Positions 6,520 through 13,445 of a stretch of 13,954 bases of DNA are shown in pieces. This DNA is from Chloroflexota bacterium (GTDB taxonomy: Bacteria; Chloroflexota; UBA6077; CF-72). Position numbers and translations under genes: made by a program. The stretch is from NCBI GenBank assembly GCA_019247135.1, contig JAFAPL010000378.1, forward strand, positions 1 through 13,954, in the 5' to 3' direction. Position 1 is the first letter of the stretch, and each line of letters starts with the position of its first letter. The notes beneath the pieces are model-generated. The model was given only the letters and a program-made list of their open reading frames with translations. It had not been told where the DNA came from and searched no databases.

Positions 6520-7572
6520 ATGCGACGTGAGCTTCCGGCAGCCCTGTTGAGCGGATTGGCCGCAATCGTGCTGCTCAGCCTGATCTACATCGGCTCGCGC
6601 GGCCTGCGGGACTTCGACTCCGCCCTCATCGGCTACGCGGTCGGGTCCGTCTTCGCTCTGGCGGCCGTCGTCTTTCGCTACACGCTGTGGATCACGCGGC
6701 CACCAACGTGGCGCTACTTCAGCGCGGGTTGGGCTAACTTCCTGTCGTGGCGGAACTTCCGTCGCTACACGGCGCTCATCCCCGTAGCCTGGTGGACCGA
6801 CATCTTCGGCCAGACGTTCATCTGGAAGCGGAGTCGCGAACGCTGGCTGATGCATATGGCCATTTTCTGGGGCGTGGTGCTGTCGTGCGCGATCACATTT
6901 CCGCTGACATTCGGTTGGATTCGCTTCACGCTTGTTCCACCGGACGAGTATCAGTTCTGGTTCTTCGGGTTTCCGGTGGTTCAATTTCCCATCCAGGCTG
7001 GCACCGGCTTTGCCCTGTTCCACGCGCTGGACTGGACCGCGCTGTTGCTGATCGTGGGACTGGCGATTGCGCTCTTTCGGCGGACGAGCAATCTCGGACT
7101 GCTCTCGACCCAACGCTTTGGCTTTGATCTGGTTCCGATTGTACTGCTGTTCGCCATCGCCGTTACTGGTCTGGCCCTCACCGCATCATCCATGTGGTGG
7201 GAAGGTCGCTTCTACTGGTTTATTTCCCTGGTCCACCAGGTGACGGTGATTGGATGGCTCCTGTCCCTGCCATTTGGCAAGTTCTTCCATATTGTGGAGC
7301 GGCCGGCCAGCATTGGCGTGACGCTCTACCAGGTCGTCAACCAGGACGTGGAGCACTACAGTCACCGCCCGCAGACCGGGGCGTGCCGACGCTGTGGTCG
7401 CGAGCTACCCTCTCAGCAATTCGTGAATGACTTGAAGGCTACCCTGGGCGAACTTGGGATGAACTACGACCTGGGGAATGGTCGGGGCTGGCTCCAGGAA
7501 TACTGCCCGACCTGCAAACGGACGCTGCGTGGGCAAGCCTACTACCAGGTGCTCGGGAATGATTTCCTATGA
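6520..7572 (+). CDS. NarI-like membrane cytochrome b subunit with C-terminal double-CxxC domain
   Basis: 350 aa. About six hydrophobic helices are visible, roughly residues 7-25, 36-57, 112-132, 161-186, 203-223 and 231-250. Histidines H112, H168, H239 and H257 (in FHIVERP) lie in or next to helices and are candidate heme b ligands, as in NarI/DsrM/HdrE-type quinol-oxidising subunits. After the last helix comes a soluble tail with C289-R-R-C292 and C329-P-T-C332, which could bind zinc or iron; NarI itself lacks such a tail. The likely role is quinol oxidation and electron delivery to the iron-sulfur and molybdenum proteins encoded next. The gene overlaps the Mo-enzyme gene by 4 bases (ATGA). 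SD is weak. The exact heme ligands and the role of the Cys tail are inferred. Confidence 0.82.
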   Translation: MRRELPAALLSGLAAIVLLSLIYIGSRGLRDFDSALIGYAVGSVFALAAVVFRYTLWITRPPTWRYFSAGWANFLSWRNFRRYTALIPVAWWTDIFGQTFIWKRSRERWLMHMAIFWGVVLSCAITFPLTFGWIRFTLVPPDEYQFWFFGFPVVQFPIQAGTGFALFHALDWTALLLIVGLAIALFRRTSNLGLLSTQRFGFDLVPIVLLFAIAVTGLALTASSMWWEGRFYWFISLVHQVTVIGWLLSLPFGKFFHIVERPASIGVTLYQVVNQDVEHYSHRPQTGACRRCGRELPSQQFVNDLKATLGELGMNYDLGNGRGWLQEYCPTCKRTLRGQAYYQVLGNDFL

Positions 7573-9863
7573 GTGTCAATAAAGACGTCTTTCGACGGCG
7601 CGATTTTAACTACGACTTTCAGCAAGCGGGTCAGCCGCCTGTCGGATGGGCTGACGCGGATCGACTGCCCGAAACGCTAGTGCCAACGCATTGCGCATTT
7701 TGTGGGGTGCAGTGCGGTATGCATTTGCGGGTATCAGACGGTCGCGTCACCGGAGTTGAGCCGCGCCACTTTCCCCACAACGAGGGACATCTCTGCCCGA
7801 AAGGAATCGTGGCGTACCAGCAGGTCGGGCATCCGGACCGATTGCAGTATCCGATGCTGCGGCGCGAAAAGGGCGGACCACTGGAACGGGCTTCCTGGGA
7901 CGAAGCGCTCAGCTACGTGGTCGGGCGCTGGCAGGACATCCAATCCCAACATGGCAAGGACGCCGTCGCCGTGTATAGCGGCTCGTCCATGACGAACGAA
8001 AAGTGCTATCTCATGGGCAAGTTCGCGCGTGTCGGGCTCGGGACCCGGCACATCGACTACAACGGGCGTCTCTGCATGTCGTCGGCGGGCGTCGCCTACT
8101 CGAAAGCGTTTGGCATCGATCGTTCGCCTTTGCCGATGACGGATATCGTCCATTCGGACTGTCTGCTCGTGGCTGGCTCCAACGTCGCAGAGTGCTTTCC
8201 CATCATGATGAACTGGTTGTGGAAGGCGCGTGATCGCGGCGCCAGGTTGATCGTCATGGATCCGCGCGAGACGGCGACGGCACGAACCGCGGACCTGTGG
8301 CTGCCGGTCCGCCCGGGTACGGACTTCCCGGTTCTCAACTGCATGCTGCGGCAGCTCATTCACGACGGGCGTGTCGACGACGCCTACGTACGCGAGCGAT
8401 GCGTCGGCTGGGAGGAGGTCCGCCAGGTGGTGGAGTCCTACACACCCGAACTTGCCGAACGCATCGCTGGAGTTCCCGCCGAGCGAATCGTTGCCGCGGC
8501 CCGACTATGGGGTGCGGCAGAGCGGGGTCTGGTGATGCACGCTCGGGGCATCGAGCACAGCACGCATGGTGTCAACAACTGCCTGGCATGCATCAACCTG
8601 GCGCTGGCGCGCGGCTTCCTCGGGAAACTGGGTGCGGGCGCCATGATGATCACCGGGCAGGGCAACGGTCAGGGCGGACGCGAAGTCGGCCAGAAGGCCA
8701 ATCAGCTCCCCGGTTATCGGCACATCGACGTCCTCGAGGAGCGCCAGTATGTGGCCGACGTCTGGGGTATCGCTGAGCCTGAGCTGCCACAGGAAGGCGC
8801 CGCGGCGACGGAAATGGTCCACCTCATGGCAGAGGGCCAGATCAAGAGCTGCCTCGTGATCTGCTCCAACTTGATGGTGTCGTTGCCGGACGTGAACGTC
8901 GTCGAACGCGCCCTGAACAACCTGGACCCGCTCATTGTCATCGACTTTTTCATGTCCGAAACCGCGAAACTGGCGGACGTTGTGCTGCCAGGCTCGGTGT
9001 GGTGCGAGGATGAAGGCACCACCACCAATCTGGAGGGCCGCGTGATCAAGATCAATCGCGCGGCCGATCCGCCGGGCGAGGCCAAACGCGACGTCTGGAT
9101 CGTCACCGAGCTGGCGCAGCGGCTCGGTAGGGGCCAGTTTTTTGCTTATGACAATACGCGAGAGATCTTCGATGAGCTGCGGGTCGCCTCACGCGGCGGC
9201 ATGGCAGATTATTACGGCATTACGTGGGAGAAGATCGATGCGCAGGACGGTGTTTTCTGGCCCTGTCCGGAGCTGGACCATCCAGGTACACCGCGCCTCT
9301 TCACGGAACGCTTTGGTCATCCGGACGGCAAAGCGCGCATGGTGCCGATCGAATACACTCCGCCCGCCGAGGAACCAGGTGGCGACTTCCCATTCCGTCT
9401 CACGACCGGTCGGGTGGTGTACCACTACCTGAGCGGGAACCAGACACGTCGGCTGGGGTTTCTCAATAGCCAGGCACCGGAGCCATGGGTTGAAATTCAT
9501 CCGCGCGCGGCAGAGCCGCTCGGCATCAACAATGACGACCGGGTACGGGTCACGACAGCGCGCGGATCAATGGAGCTCAAGGCCCTTGTCGTGCCTACCA
9601 TTCGCCCGGATACGCTGTTCATTCCGTTCCACTACGCTGACCGCCAGGCGGTGAATCTGCTCACCAATCCCGCGGTGGAACCAACCGTCAAAATTCCCGA
9701 ATACAAAGTGTCAGCCGCGAGGGTTGAACGCGTTGACGAGCCCGGGCGAGACTACGCCGAACCACCAACGGTGAATTTCACTCCGGATACCGCGCCAAAG
9801 ATGTTTCCGTACGCCGTGGGCGAGACGAAAGCACCCGCCGAGGCCGAAGGAAAGCGCTTCTGA
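7569..9863 (+). CDS. NasA-like molybdopterin oxidoreductase, probable nitrate reductase catalytic subunit
   Basis: 764 aa. The N-terminal [4Fe-4S] site is C42-x2-C45-x3-C49-x26-C76 (HCAFCGVQCG ... HLCPKG). The MGD-binding core follows: VYSGSSMTNEKCYLMGKFAR, then RLCMSSA with C169 as probable Mo ligand, LLVAGSNVAECFP and VMDPRETATA, and the C-terminal MoCo-capping domain begins near FRLTTGRVVYHYLSGNQTR. The residue after C169 is Met, not the His that follows Cys/Sec in formate dehydrogenases, and the surrounding motif matches assimilatory NasA-type enzymes. With a NarK gene in the operon, nitrate reduction is the best call. There is no Tat signal (an RRR-D-F at 9-13 lacks a hydrophobic core), so it is cytoplasmic. 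It starts in an ATGA overlap and ends in TGATG with the Fe-S gene. Another oxyanion or organic N-oxide substrate remains possible. Confidence 0.85.
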   Translation: MSVNKDVFRRRDFNYDFQQAGQPPVGWADADRLPETLVPTHCAFCGVQCGMHLRVSDGRVTGVEPRHFPHNEGHLCPKGIVAYQQVGHPDRLQYPMLRREKGGPLERASWDEALSYVVGRWQDIQSQHGKDAVAVYSGSSMTNEKCYLMGKFARVGLGTRHIDYNGRLCMSSAGVAYSKAFGIDRSPLPMTDIVHSDCLLVAGSNVAECFPIMMNWLWKARDRGARLIVMDPRETATARTADLWLPVRPGTDFPVLNCMLRQLIHDGRVDDAYVRERCVGWEEVRQVVESYTPELAERIAGVPAERIVAAARLWGAAERGLVMHARGIEHSTHGVNNCLACINLALARGFLGKLGAGAMMITGQGNGQGGREVGQKANQLPGYRHIDVLEERQYVADVWGIAEPELPQEGAAATEMVHLMAEGQIKSCLVICSNLMVSLPDVNVVERALNNLDPLIVIDFFMSETAKLADVVLPGSVWCEDEGTTTNLEGRVIKINRAADPPGEAKRDVWIVTELAQRLGRGQFFAYDNTREIFDELRVASRGGMADYYGITWEKIDAQDGVFWPCPELDHPGTPRLFTERFGHPDGKARMVPIEYTPPAEEPGGDFPFRLTTGRVVYHYLSGNQTRRLGFLNSQAPEPWVEIHPRAAEPLGINNDDRVRVTTARGSMELKALVVPTIRPDTLFIPFHYADRQAVNLLTNPAVEPTVKIPEYKVSAARVERVDEPGRDYAEPPTVNFTPDTAPKMFPYAVGETKAPAEAEGKRF

Positions 9864-10492
9864 TGGCAATCGACACTCTCTTCGTCGACCCTTCGCGGTG
9901 CATCGGCTGCCGCGCCTGCGAAGCCGCCTGCCGCGAGTGTGACTCGCACAAAGGCGAGAGCATGATCATGGTCGACTTCATCGATCGTGGGATGTCCGTA
10001 GCGACGCAGCCGACGGTGTGTATGCATTGTGAAGATCCTGTTGCACCGTGCGCCCAGGTCTGTCCGGTGCTGGCCATTCTGATCACGCCGGACGGCGTGG
10101 TGCAGCAAGCGGAGCCGTCGCGTTGCATCGCGTGCCGCAATTGCGTGTATGCCTGCCCGTTCGGTGTACCCAAAATCGACCTCGAAGCGCGCTTGATGAA
10201 AAAGTGCAACCTGTGCTACGACCGGACCTCACAGGGGCTGCAGCCATGGTGCGCGCAGGCCTGTCCAACTCAGGCGCTCTGGTACGGCGACTACGAGACG
10301 TTCTCGTTGGAGCGGAACGGGCGGGCGGTCAGTCACACGGTCTTCGGAGATCAAGAAGTTCGAACTCGCGTTTACCACGTGCTGCCGCGCGAGGTGGAGC
10401 GTCTGGACGTGTCCGCGCTGGTCGAGCAGGCACGGGCTGAAGTCGCACAATCGACCAGCGACCGGCCACGCGAAGAAGCGTGGGTGCTCTGA
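9863..10492 (+). CDS. Four-[4Fe-4S] ferredoxin-like electron-transfer subunit (DmsB/NrfC/HycB type)
   Basis: 209 aa. Sixteen cysteines fall into four cluster motifs: C13/C16/C19/C23, C53/C56/C63/C67, C88/C91/C94/C98 and C115/C118/C130/C134, exactly the arrangement of DmsB/NrfC-type subunits that relay electrons between a membrane quinol site and a molybdopterin enzyme. There is no signal peptide, consistent with a cytoplasmic complex with the preceding Mo subunit. The C-terminal 60 residues are hydrophilic and Cys-free. It starts in a TGATG overlap (1 base shared) and ends the same way into the Rieske gene, so it is translationally coupled. It is expected to wire the NarI-like protein to the Mo enzyme; the partners are inferred from gene order. 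Confidence 0.93.
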   Translation: MAIDTLFVDPSRCIGCRACEAACRECDSHKGESMIMVDFIDRGMSVATQPTVCMHCEDPVAPCAQVCPVLAILITPDGVVQQAEPSRCIACRNCVYACPFGVPKIDLEARLMKKCNLCYDRTSQGLQPWCAQACPTQALWYGDYETFSLERNGRAVSHTVFGDQEVRTRVYHVLPREVERLDVSALVEQARAEVAQSTSDRPREEAWVL

Positions 10493-10998
10493 TGCCGAGG
10501 GGCGCTGTCGCTGCCGAGACGCGCCGGCGCTGGCGCGGCGAGTTTCCGTATCACTGGGACGCCGACGACCTGACTTCGCGTCGCGGCTTGTTGCAGTTCG
10601 CGGTGTACGCCTCCGGAGCACTATTCGCCAGTACTGGTGTACTTGCCGTGTTGGGAGCCGTCCGCTCGTTGCGCATAGCGGAAGCCCAACAGGTTGCACT
10701 GGCCAGCCAGGTGCCACCAGCCAGTGCCGTGTATTTCAACTATCCCGACTCCGACTCGCAGGCGATGCTGCTCCACCTGCCCAGCGGCGAGTTCGTCGCA
10801 TTCAGTCAGCGCTGCTCGCACCTGTCCTGCGCGGTGTACTACCAACCGGAGCAGTCACGCCTGTACTGTCCCTGTCATGAGGGTGTCTTCAGTCCCGAAA
10901 CGGGCGACCCGGTTGCCGGACCTCCGCAGCGACGATTGGCGCAGATCACATTGAGGCAGGACGGCGACGTCCTGTACGCCACCGAGATCCAGCCATGA
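10492..10998 (+). CDS. Membrane-anchored Rieske [2Fe-2S] protein with Tat-type N-terminus
   Basis: 168 aa from the ATG in the TGATG overlap (a GTG 12 bases upstream is less likely). The N-terminus has T28-S-R-R-G-L-L, a twin-arginine-like motif directly before a hydrophobic helix (33-57), the usual uncleaved Tat anchor of bc-complex Rieske proteins. The soluble domain carries C108-S-H110 and C126-P-C-H129, giving the 2Cys/2His cluster ligands, plus C113 and C128, the disulfide pair seen in high-potential bc1/b6f Rieske proteins. This predicts a cluster on the outer face of the membrane, whereas the Mo subunit has no export signal. It therefore does not look like the small cytoplasmic NirD-type Rieske of assimilatory pathways. 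It overlaps the next gene by ATGA. Confidence 0.92.
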   Translation: MPRGAVAAETRRRWRGEFPYHWDADDLTSRRGLLQFAVYASGALFASTGVLAVLGAVRSLRIAEAQQVALASQVPPASAVYFNYPDSDSQAMLLHLPSGEFVAFSQRCSHLSCAVYYQPEQSRLYCPCHEGVFSPETGDPVAGPPQRRLAQITLRQDGDVLYATEIQP

Positions 10999-11273
10999 TG
11001 CGTTCACGACATCGCGTGCTGCCGGACGACGCGCCACCCCCCGGACAGGATGCAATCGTCGCGGCGGGTCTGACGATCGGCATTCTCTTGCTCGGAATCC
11101 AGCTCTGGTTACTGACGGTTGCCCTGGACCTGTATCTGGCGGGCCATGGCGACCAGGTCTGGAGCCTCGCGCTCGTCTCGGCCCTGATCTTCGCCGGTGG
11201 TCTGAGCGTCATCTGGATTCTGCGTCGCCGGCCACACGTGGCCGGGTCATCGGCTCAGGAGGTCCACCGATGA
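10995..11273 (+). CDS. Small two-helix membrane protein (DUF6755-like)
   Basis: 92 aa. Two hydrophobic helices, about residues 20-46 (AIVAAGLTIGILLLGIQLWLL) and 56-76 (WSLALVSALIFAGGLSVIWIL), with a short loop containing H51 and a positively charged C-terminal tail (RRRP), suggesting both termini are cytoplasmic. It resembles the DUF6755 membrane proteins that accompany Rieske genes; function unknown, perhaps an assembly or stabilising subunit of the cytochrome b/Rieske module. There are two adjacent possible starts, ATG at 10995 (ATGA overlap) and 10998 (TGATG). The stop overlaps the transporter start by ATGA. Confidence 0.8.
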   Translation: MMRSRHRVLPDDAPPPGQDAIVAAGLTIGILLLGIQLWLLTVALDLYLAGHGDQVWSLALVSALIFAGGLSVIWILRRRPHVAGSSAQEVHR

Positions 11274-12496
11274 GCACACAAGCGGCGCCACACAAGGCCA
11301 CACTCATGCTAGTGCTGGCCACCCTGGCGTTTGCGGTCTGTTTCGCGGTGTGGGGACTGGTCTCACCCCTGGCGCCGCTCTTCCGCACGCAGTACCAGCT
11401 GTCGGGGACCGAAGTCGGCTTGCTCGTCGCCGTTCCGGTCGTTCTGGGGTCGCTCGCCCGCATACCGCTCGGTTTGCTGACAGATCGATTCGGCGGCCGA
11501 GTGATGTTCCCATCATTGCTGGTGGTGGCGTGCGTGCCAGTTGCTCTGGCGGGCTTGACCAGCTCATTTGGCATGTTGCTCGCCGACAGCCTCCTGCTCG
11601 GCCTTGCAGGAGCGTCGTTTGCCGTCGGCGTGCCATTCGTGGCCCGCTGGTTTCCCCCGCAGCGACAGGGTTTCGCGTTGGGTGTGTACGGCATGGGCAA
11701 CATCGGAACGGCCGCTGCCGCTCTCGCTGCGCCTCGGGTCGCCGCATCGCTGGGCTGGCAGGTTGCCTTCTGGATGTGGATACCGGTGCTGTTGGTCATG
11801 GCCGAGGCGTTCTGGCTGCTGGCCCGCGATGCTCCGGGATTCCAACCGAACACCACTCCGGTCGCCGAACGGTTCTCCGTGTTCGGGCGCGAGCCGTTGA
11901 CGTGGGTTCTGGCTCTGTTTTACTTCGTCACATTTGGCGGCTTCGTCGCGATGGGCAACTACCTGCCCACGCTGCTGGTAGGCGCATACGGCCTCGATCC
12001 GGCCGATGCCGCCACGCGTGCCTCCGGTTTCGTCGTGCTCGCCACGCTCGCTCGCCCGGTCGGCGGGATTCTGGCCGATCGCTGGGGTGGCGCGCGACTG
12101 TTGAACATCACCTTCGCGATCGTCGCCGCGTTCGCGATTCTGCTGGCGTTCGGGCCGGGCATGGCGCTCATCACGACCGCCTTCCTGGGGTGCGCATTCA
12201 TGCTTGGCCTGGGCAACGGCGCCGTATTCAAGCTGGTTGCGCAACACTTTCCGCGCGAGGCAGGGGTCGTAACGGGCGTGGTTGGCGCCGCTGGCGGGTT
12301 GGGCGGATTCTTCCCACCGCTGCTGATGGGCTTTGTGCGCGATGTGACCGGTGCATACGCGATTGGCTTTATGCTCCTCTCGGAGTTCGCGTTGCTGTGT
12401 TTGCTCGTCAACGTGCTGGTGCTCCAGCAACGTGCGCGAGTGTTGATGCCACACGACGTCTCACCAGAGGTTTCGCCGGCTCGGCGTGTCGCCTGA
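11270..12496 (+). CDS. narK: NarK-family nitrate/nitrite MFS transporter
   Basis: 408 aa, about twelve hydrophobic helices, MFS fold in two halves. Nitrate/nitrite porter features visible are R64 in GSLARIPLGLLTDRFGGR, the glycine-rich motif in the first half (FAVGVPFVARWFPPQRQGFALG then GMGNIG at 141-146), R262 in LARPVGGILADRWGG, and the second signature GNGAVFKLVAQHFPREAG ... GAAGGLGGFFPP (315-350). The two arginines correspond to the substrate-binding pair of NarK/NarU. It imports nitrate and/or exports nitrite, matching the cytoplasmic Mo enzyme of the same operon. The length is that of a single 12-helix NarK, without the long insert of fused forms. ATG in an ATGA overlap; the next gene starts one base after the stop. 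Confidence 0.93.
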   Translation: MSTQAAPHKATLMLVLATLAFAVCFAVWGLVSPLAPLFRTQYQLSGTEVGLLVAVPVVLGSLARIPLGLLTDRFGGRVMFPSLLVVACVPVALAGLTSSFGMLLADSLLLGLAGASFAVGVPFVARWFPPQRQGFALGVYGMGNIGTAAAALAAPRVAASLGWQVAFWMWIPVLLVMAEAFWLLARDAPGFQPNTTPVAERFSVFGREPLTWVLALFYFVTFGGFVAMGNYLPTLLVGAYGLDPADAATRASGFVVLATLARPVGGILADRWGGARLLNITFAIVAAFAILLAFGPGMALITTAFLGCAFMLGLGNGAVFKLVAQHFPREAGVVTGVVGAAGGLGGFFPPLLMGFVRDVTGAYAIGFMLLSEFALLCLLVNVLVLQQRARVLMPHDVSPEVSPARRVA

Positions 12497-12497
12497 C

Positions 12498-13103
12498 ATG
12501 CTGACGGAGAGCTTTACCACGGATCGGTCTGGGCTCGCGCCCTACCTGGACGAGCTAGCGCGGTTGCATCCGCGCCTGTGTCCACGACAGGTGTTGGGGG
12601 TGCGCATGGGTCAGCGTGCCGCGGAGTTGCTCCAGGTGGCAGTTCCGCGACGCGACAAGCGATTGTTGGCGATCGTCGAGACGGACGGGTGTTTCGCGGA
12701 CGGAGTCTCGGTTGTGACCGGCTGCTGGTTCGGCCGGCGAACGCTCCGCCTGGAGGACTACGGTCGCGTCGCGACAACCGTAGTGGACACCGTGCATGGG
12801 CGCGGTGTTCGGCTCCACCCGCATCCGCGGGCGCGCGACACGGCGCTGGCTTGGGCGCCGTGGGCGGAGGACCGCTGGCACGCACAGCTTTCTGGCTACC
12901 AGATCATGCCCGCTGAGCAATTGCTCGTCGCTGAAGCGGTGAGGCTGGAGCAGCCGCTGGAACGCGTGCTCGGCACGCCTGGCGTACGGGCGACGTGTGA
13001 GCGTTGTGGCGAGGAGATCCTGAATGGACGCGAGTTGACTGACGCACGGACGGTGCTCTGCCGGGCCTGCTCGCTTACGCCCTACTACGTGAACATCGAC
13101 TAG
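12498..13103 (+). CDS. FmdE-family protein with C-terminal zinc ribbon
   Basis: 201 aa from the ATG one base after the narK stop (a GTG at 12486 is possible). The FmdE domain fills residues 12-155: H24-P-R-L-C28-P-R-Q-VLGVRMG, then V60-E-T-D-G-C65-FADGVSVVTGC76, and GYQIMP (133-138). The C-terminal ribbon is C167-E-R-C170-G-E-E-I ... C188-R-A-C191. The family was named from the molybdenum formylmethanofuran dehydrogenase operon and is often found beside molybdo-enzymes, where a cofactor-handling or maturation role is suspected but unproven. No methanofuran genes are present here, so a role in maturing the NasA-like enzyme is the most sensible inference. It is the last gene of the redox operon; no intrinsic terminator follows. 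Confidence 0.9.
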   Translation: MLTESFTTDRSGLAPYLDELARLHPRLCPRQVLGVRMGQRAAELLQVAVPRRDKRLLAIVETDGCFADGVSVVTGCWFGRRTLRLEDYGRVATTVVDTVHGRGVRLHPHPRARDTALAWAPWAEDRWHAQLSGYQIMPAEQLLVAEAVRLEQPLERVLGTPGVRATCERCGEEILNGRELTDARTVLCRACSLTPYYVNID

Positions 13104-13130
13104 TTTTACAGCGATTCTTTTGTTATCGCC

Positions 13131-13206
13131 GCGGGCTGGCGCCGCGACTCGCCGGAGCAATCAACTTGGCAAGTTGAACAAGCTGGACGCAACAGCGGTA
13201 GCCCGC
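13131..13206. repeat. Structured repeat unit 1
   Basis: It begins GCGGGCTGGCG. Hairpin A is CTGGCG (13136-13141) with CGCCGG (13150-13155), one G-T pair. Hairpin B is a perfect 7-bp stem, TCAACTT-GGC-AAGTTGA (13161-13177). An outer stem, GCGGGCT (13131-13137) with AGCCCGC (13200-13206), closes the unit, sharing two bases with hairpin A. This is the best-formed copy. Confidence 0.8.
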
Positions 13207-13233
13207 GAATCACGGCGATCTGTTGTTGCCCGC

Positions 13234-13308
13234 GCGGGCTGGCGCTGCGACGAGCCAGGCAATCAACTTGGCAAGTTGAAGAATCTGAATGCAACAGCGC
13301 CGGGCCGC
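13234..13308. repeat. Structured repeat unit 2
   Basis: Starts 103 bp after unit 1 with the same GCGGGCTGGCG. Hairpin A is CTGGC (13239-13243) with GCCAG (13254-13258); hairpin B (13263-13279) is identical to that of unit 1. The outer stem is reduced to GCGG/CCGC. The segment GCAACAGCG after hairpin B is shared with unit 1. Confidence 0.8.
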
Positions 13309-13363
13309 GAAGTGATTGATGCTCGAGTTGCAACGAATTGCGAGCCGCTCACTGGTTCTTCTT

Positions 13364-13438
13364 GCGGGCTGGCGCTGCGACTCGCCAGAGCATTCAACTC
13401 GCAGGTTGAACAATCTGCTGGCATTGATCCTGCCGCGC
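13364..13438. repeat. Structured repeat unit 3
   Basis: Starts 130 bp after unit 2 with the same GCGGGCTGGCGCTGCGAC. Hairpin A is a perfect CTGGCG (13369-13374) / CGCCAG (13383-13388). Hairpin B (13394-13409) is diverged but keeps TCAAC/GTTGA plus a T-G pair. The outer stem is GCGG/CCGC. The unit ends just before the MBL start codon. Confidence 0.75.
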
Positions 13439-13445
13439 GAGTGGA

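Larger units (their letters stand above)
13104..13445. other. Non-coding region with three structured repeats
   Basis: 342 bp between the FmdE stop and the MBL gene start. Short reading frames exist on both strands, but they cross repeat copies, have no domain content or SD, and are rejected. The content is the three repeat units listed separately. No clear promoter or T-rich terminator was recognised, although the MBL gene must be transcribed from here or from the operon upstream. Confidence 0.7.

Noticed and set aside
6364..7113. Antisense reading frame (249 aa) spanning the NADAR end and the cytochrome b gene
   Set aside because: It crosses two confidently coding genes, is very polar and low in complexity, with no domain.
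7569..9863. Formate dehydrogenase instead of nitrate reductase
   Set aside because: The presumed Mo-ligand Cys169 is followed by Met, not the His typical of formate dehydrogenases. The motif RLCMSSA and the narK neighbour favour a NasA-type enzyme.
11564..12454. Long antisense reading frame (296 aa) opposite narK
   Set aside because: Its composition (Gln/Glu/Arg/His-rich, no hydrophobic core) is a shadow of the membrane protein frame, and there is no RBS or domain.
11350..12504. Long reading frame (384 aa) on the + strand in another frame inside the transporter gene
   Set aside because: It lies wholly within narK; the composition is Arg/Ala-rich frame-shifted high-GC sequence without domains, while the narK frame has clear MFS motifs.
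13131..13445. CRISPR array
   Set aside because: Only three diverged units of about 75 bp with uneven spacing (103 and 130 bp) and no constant-length spacers or cas genes.
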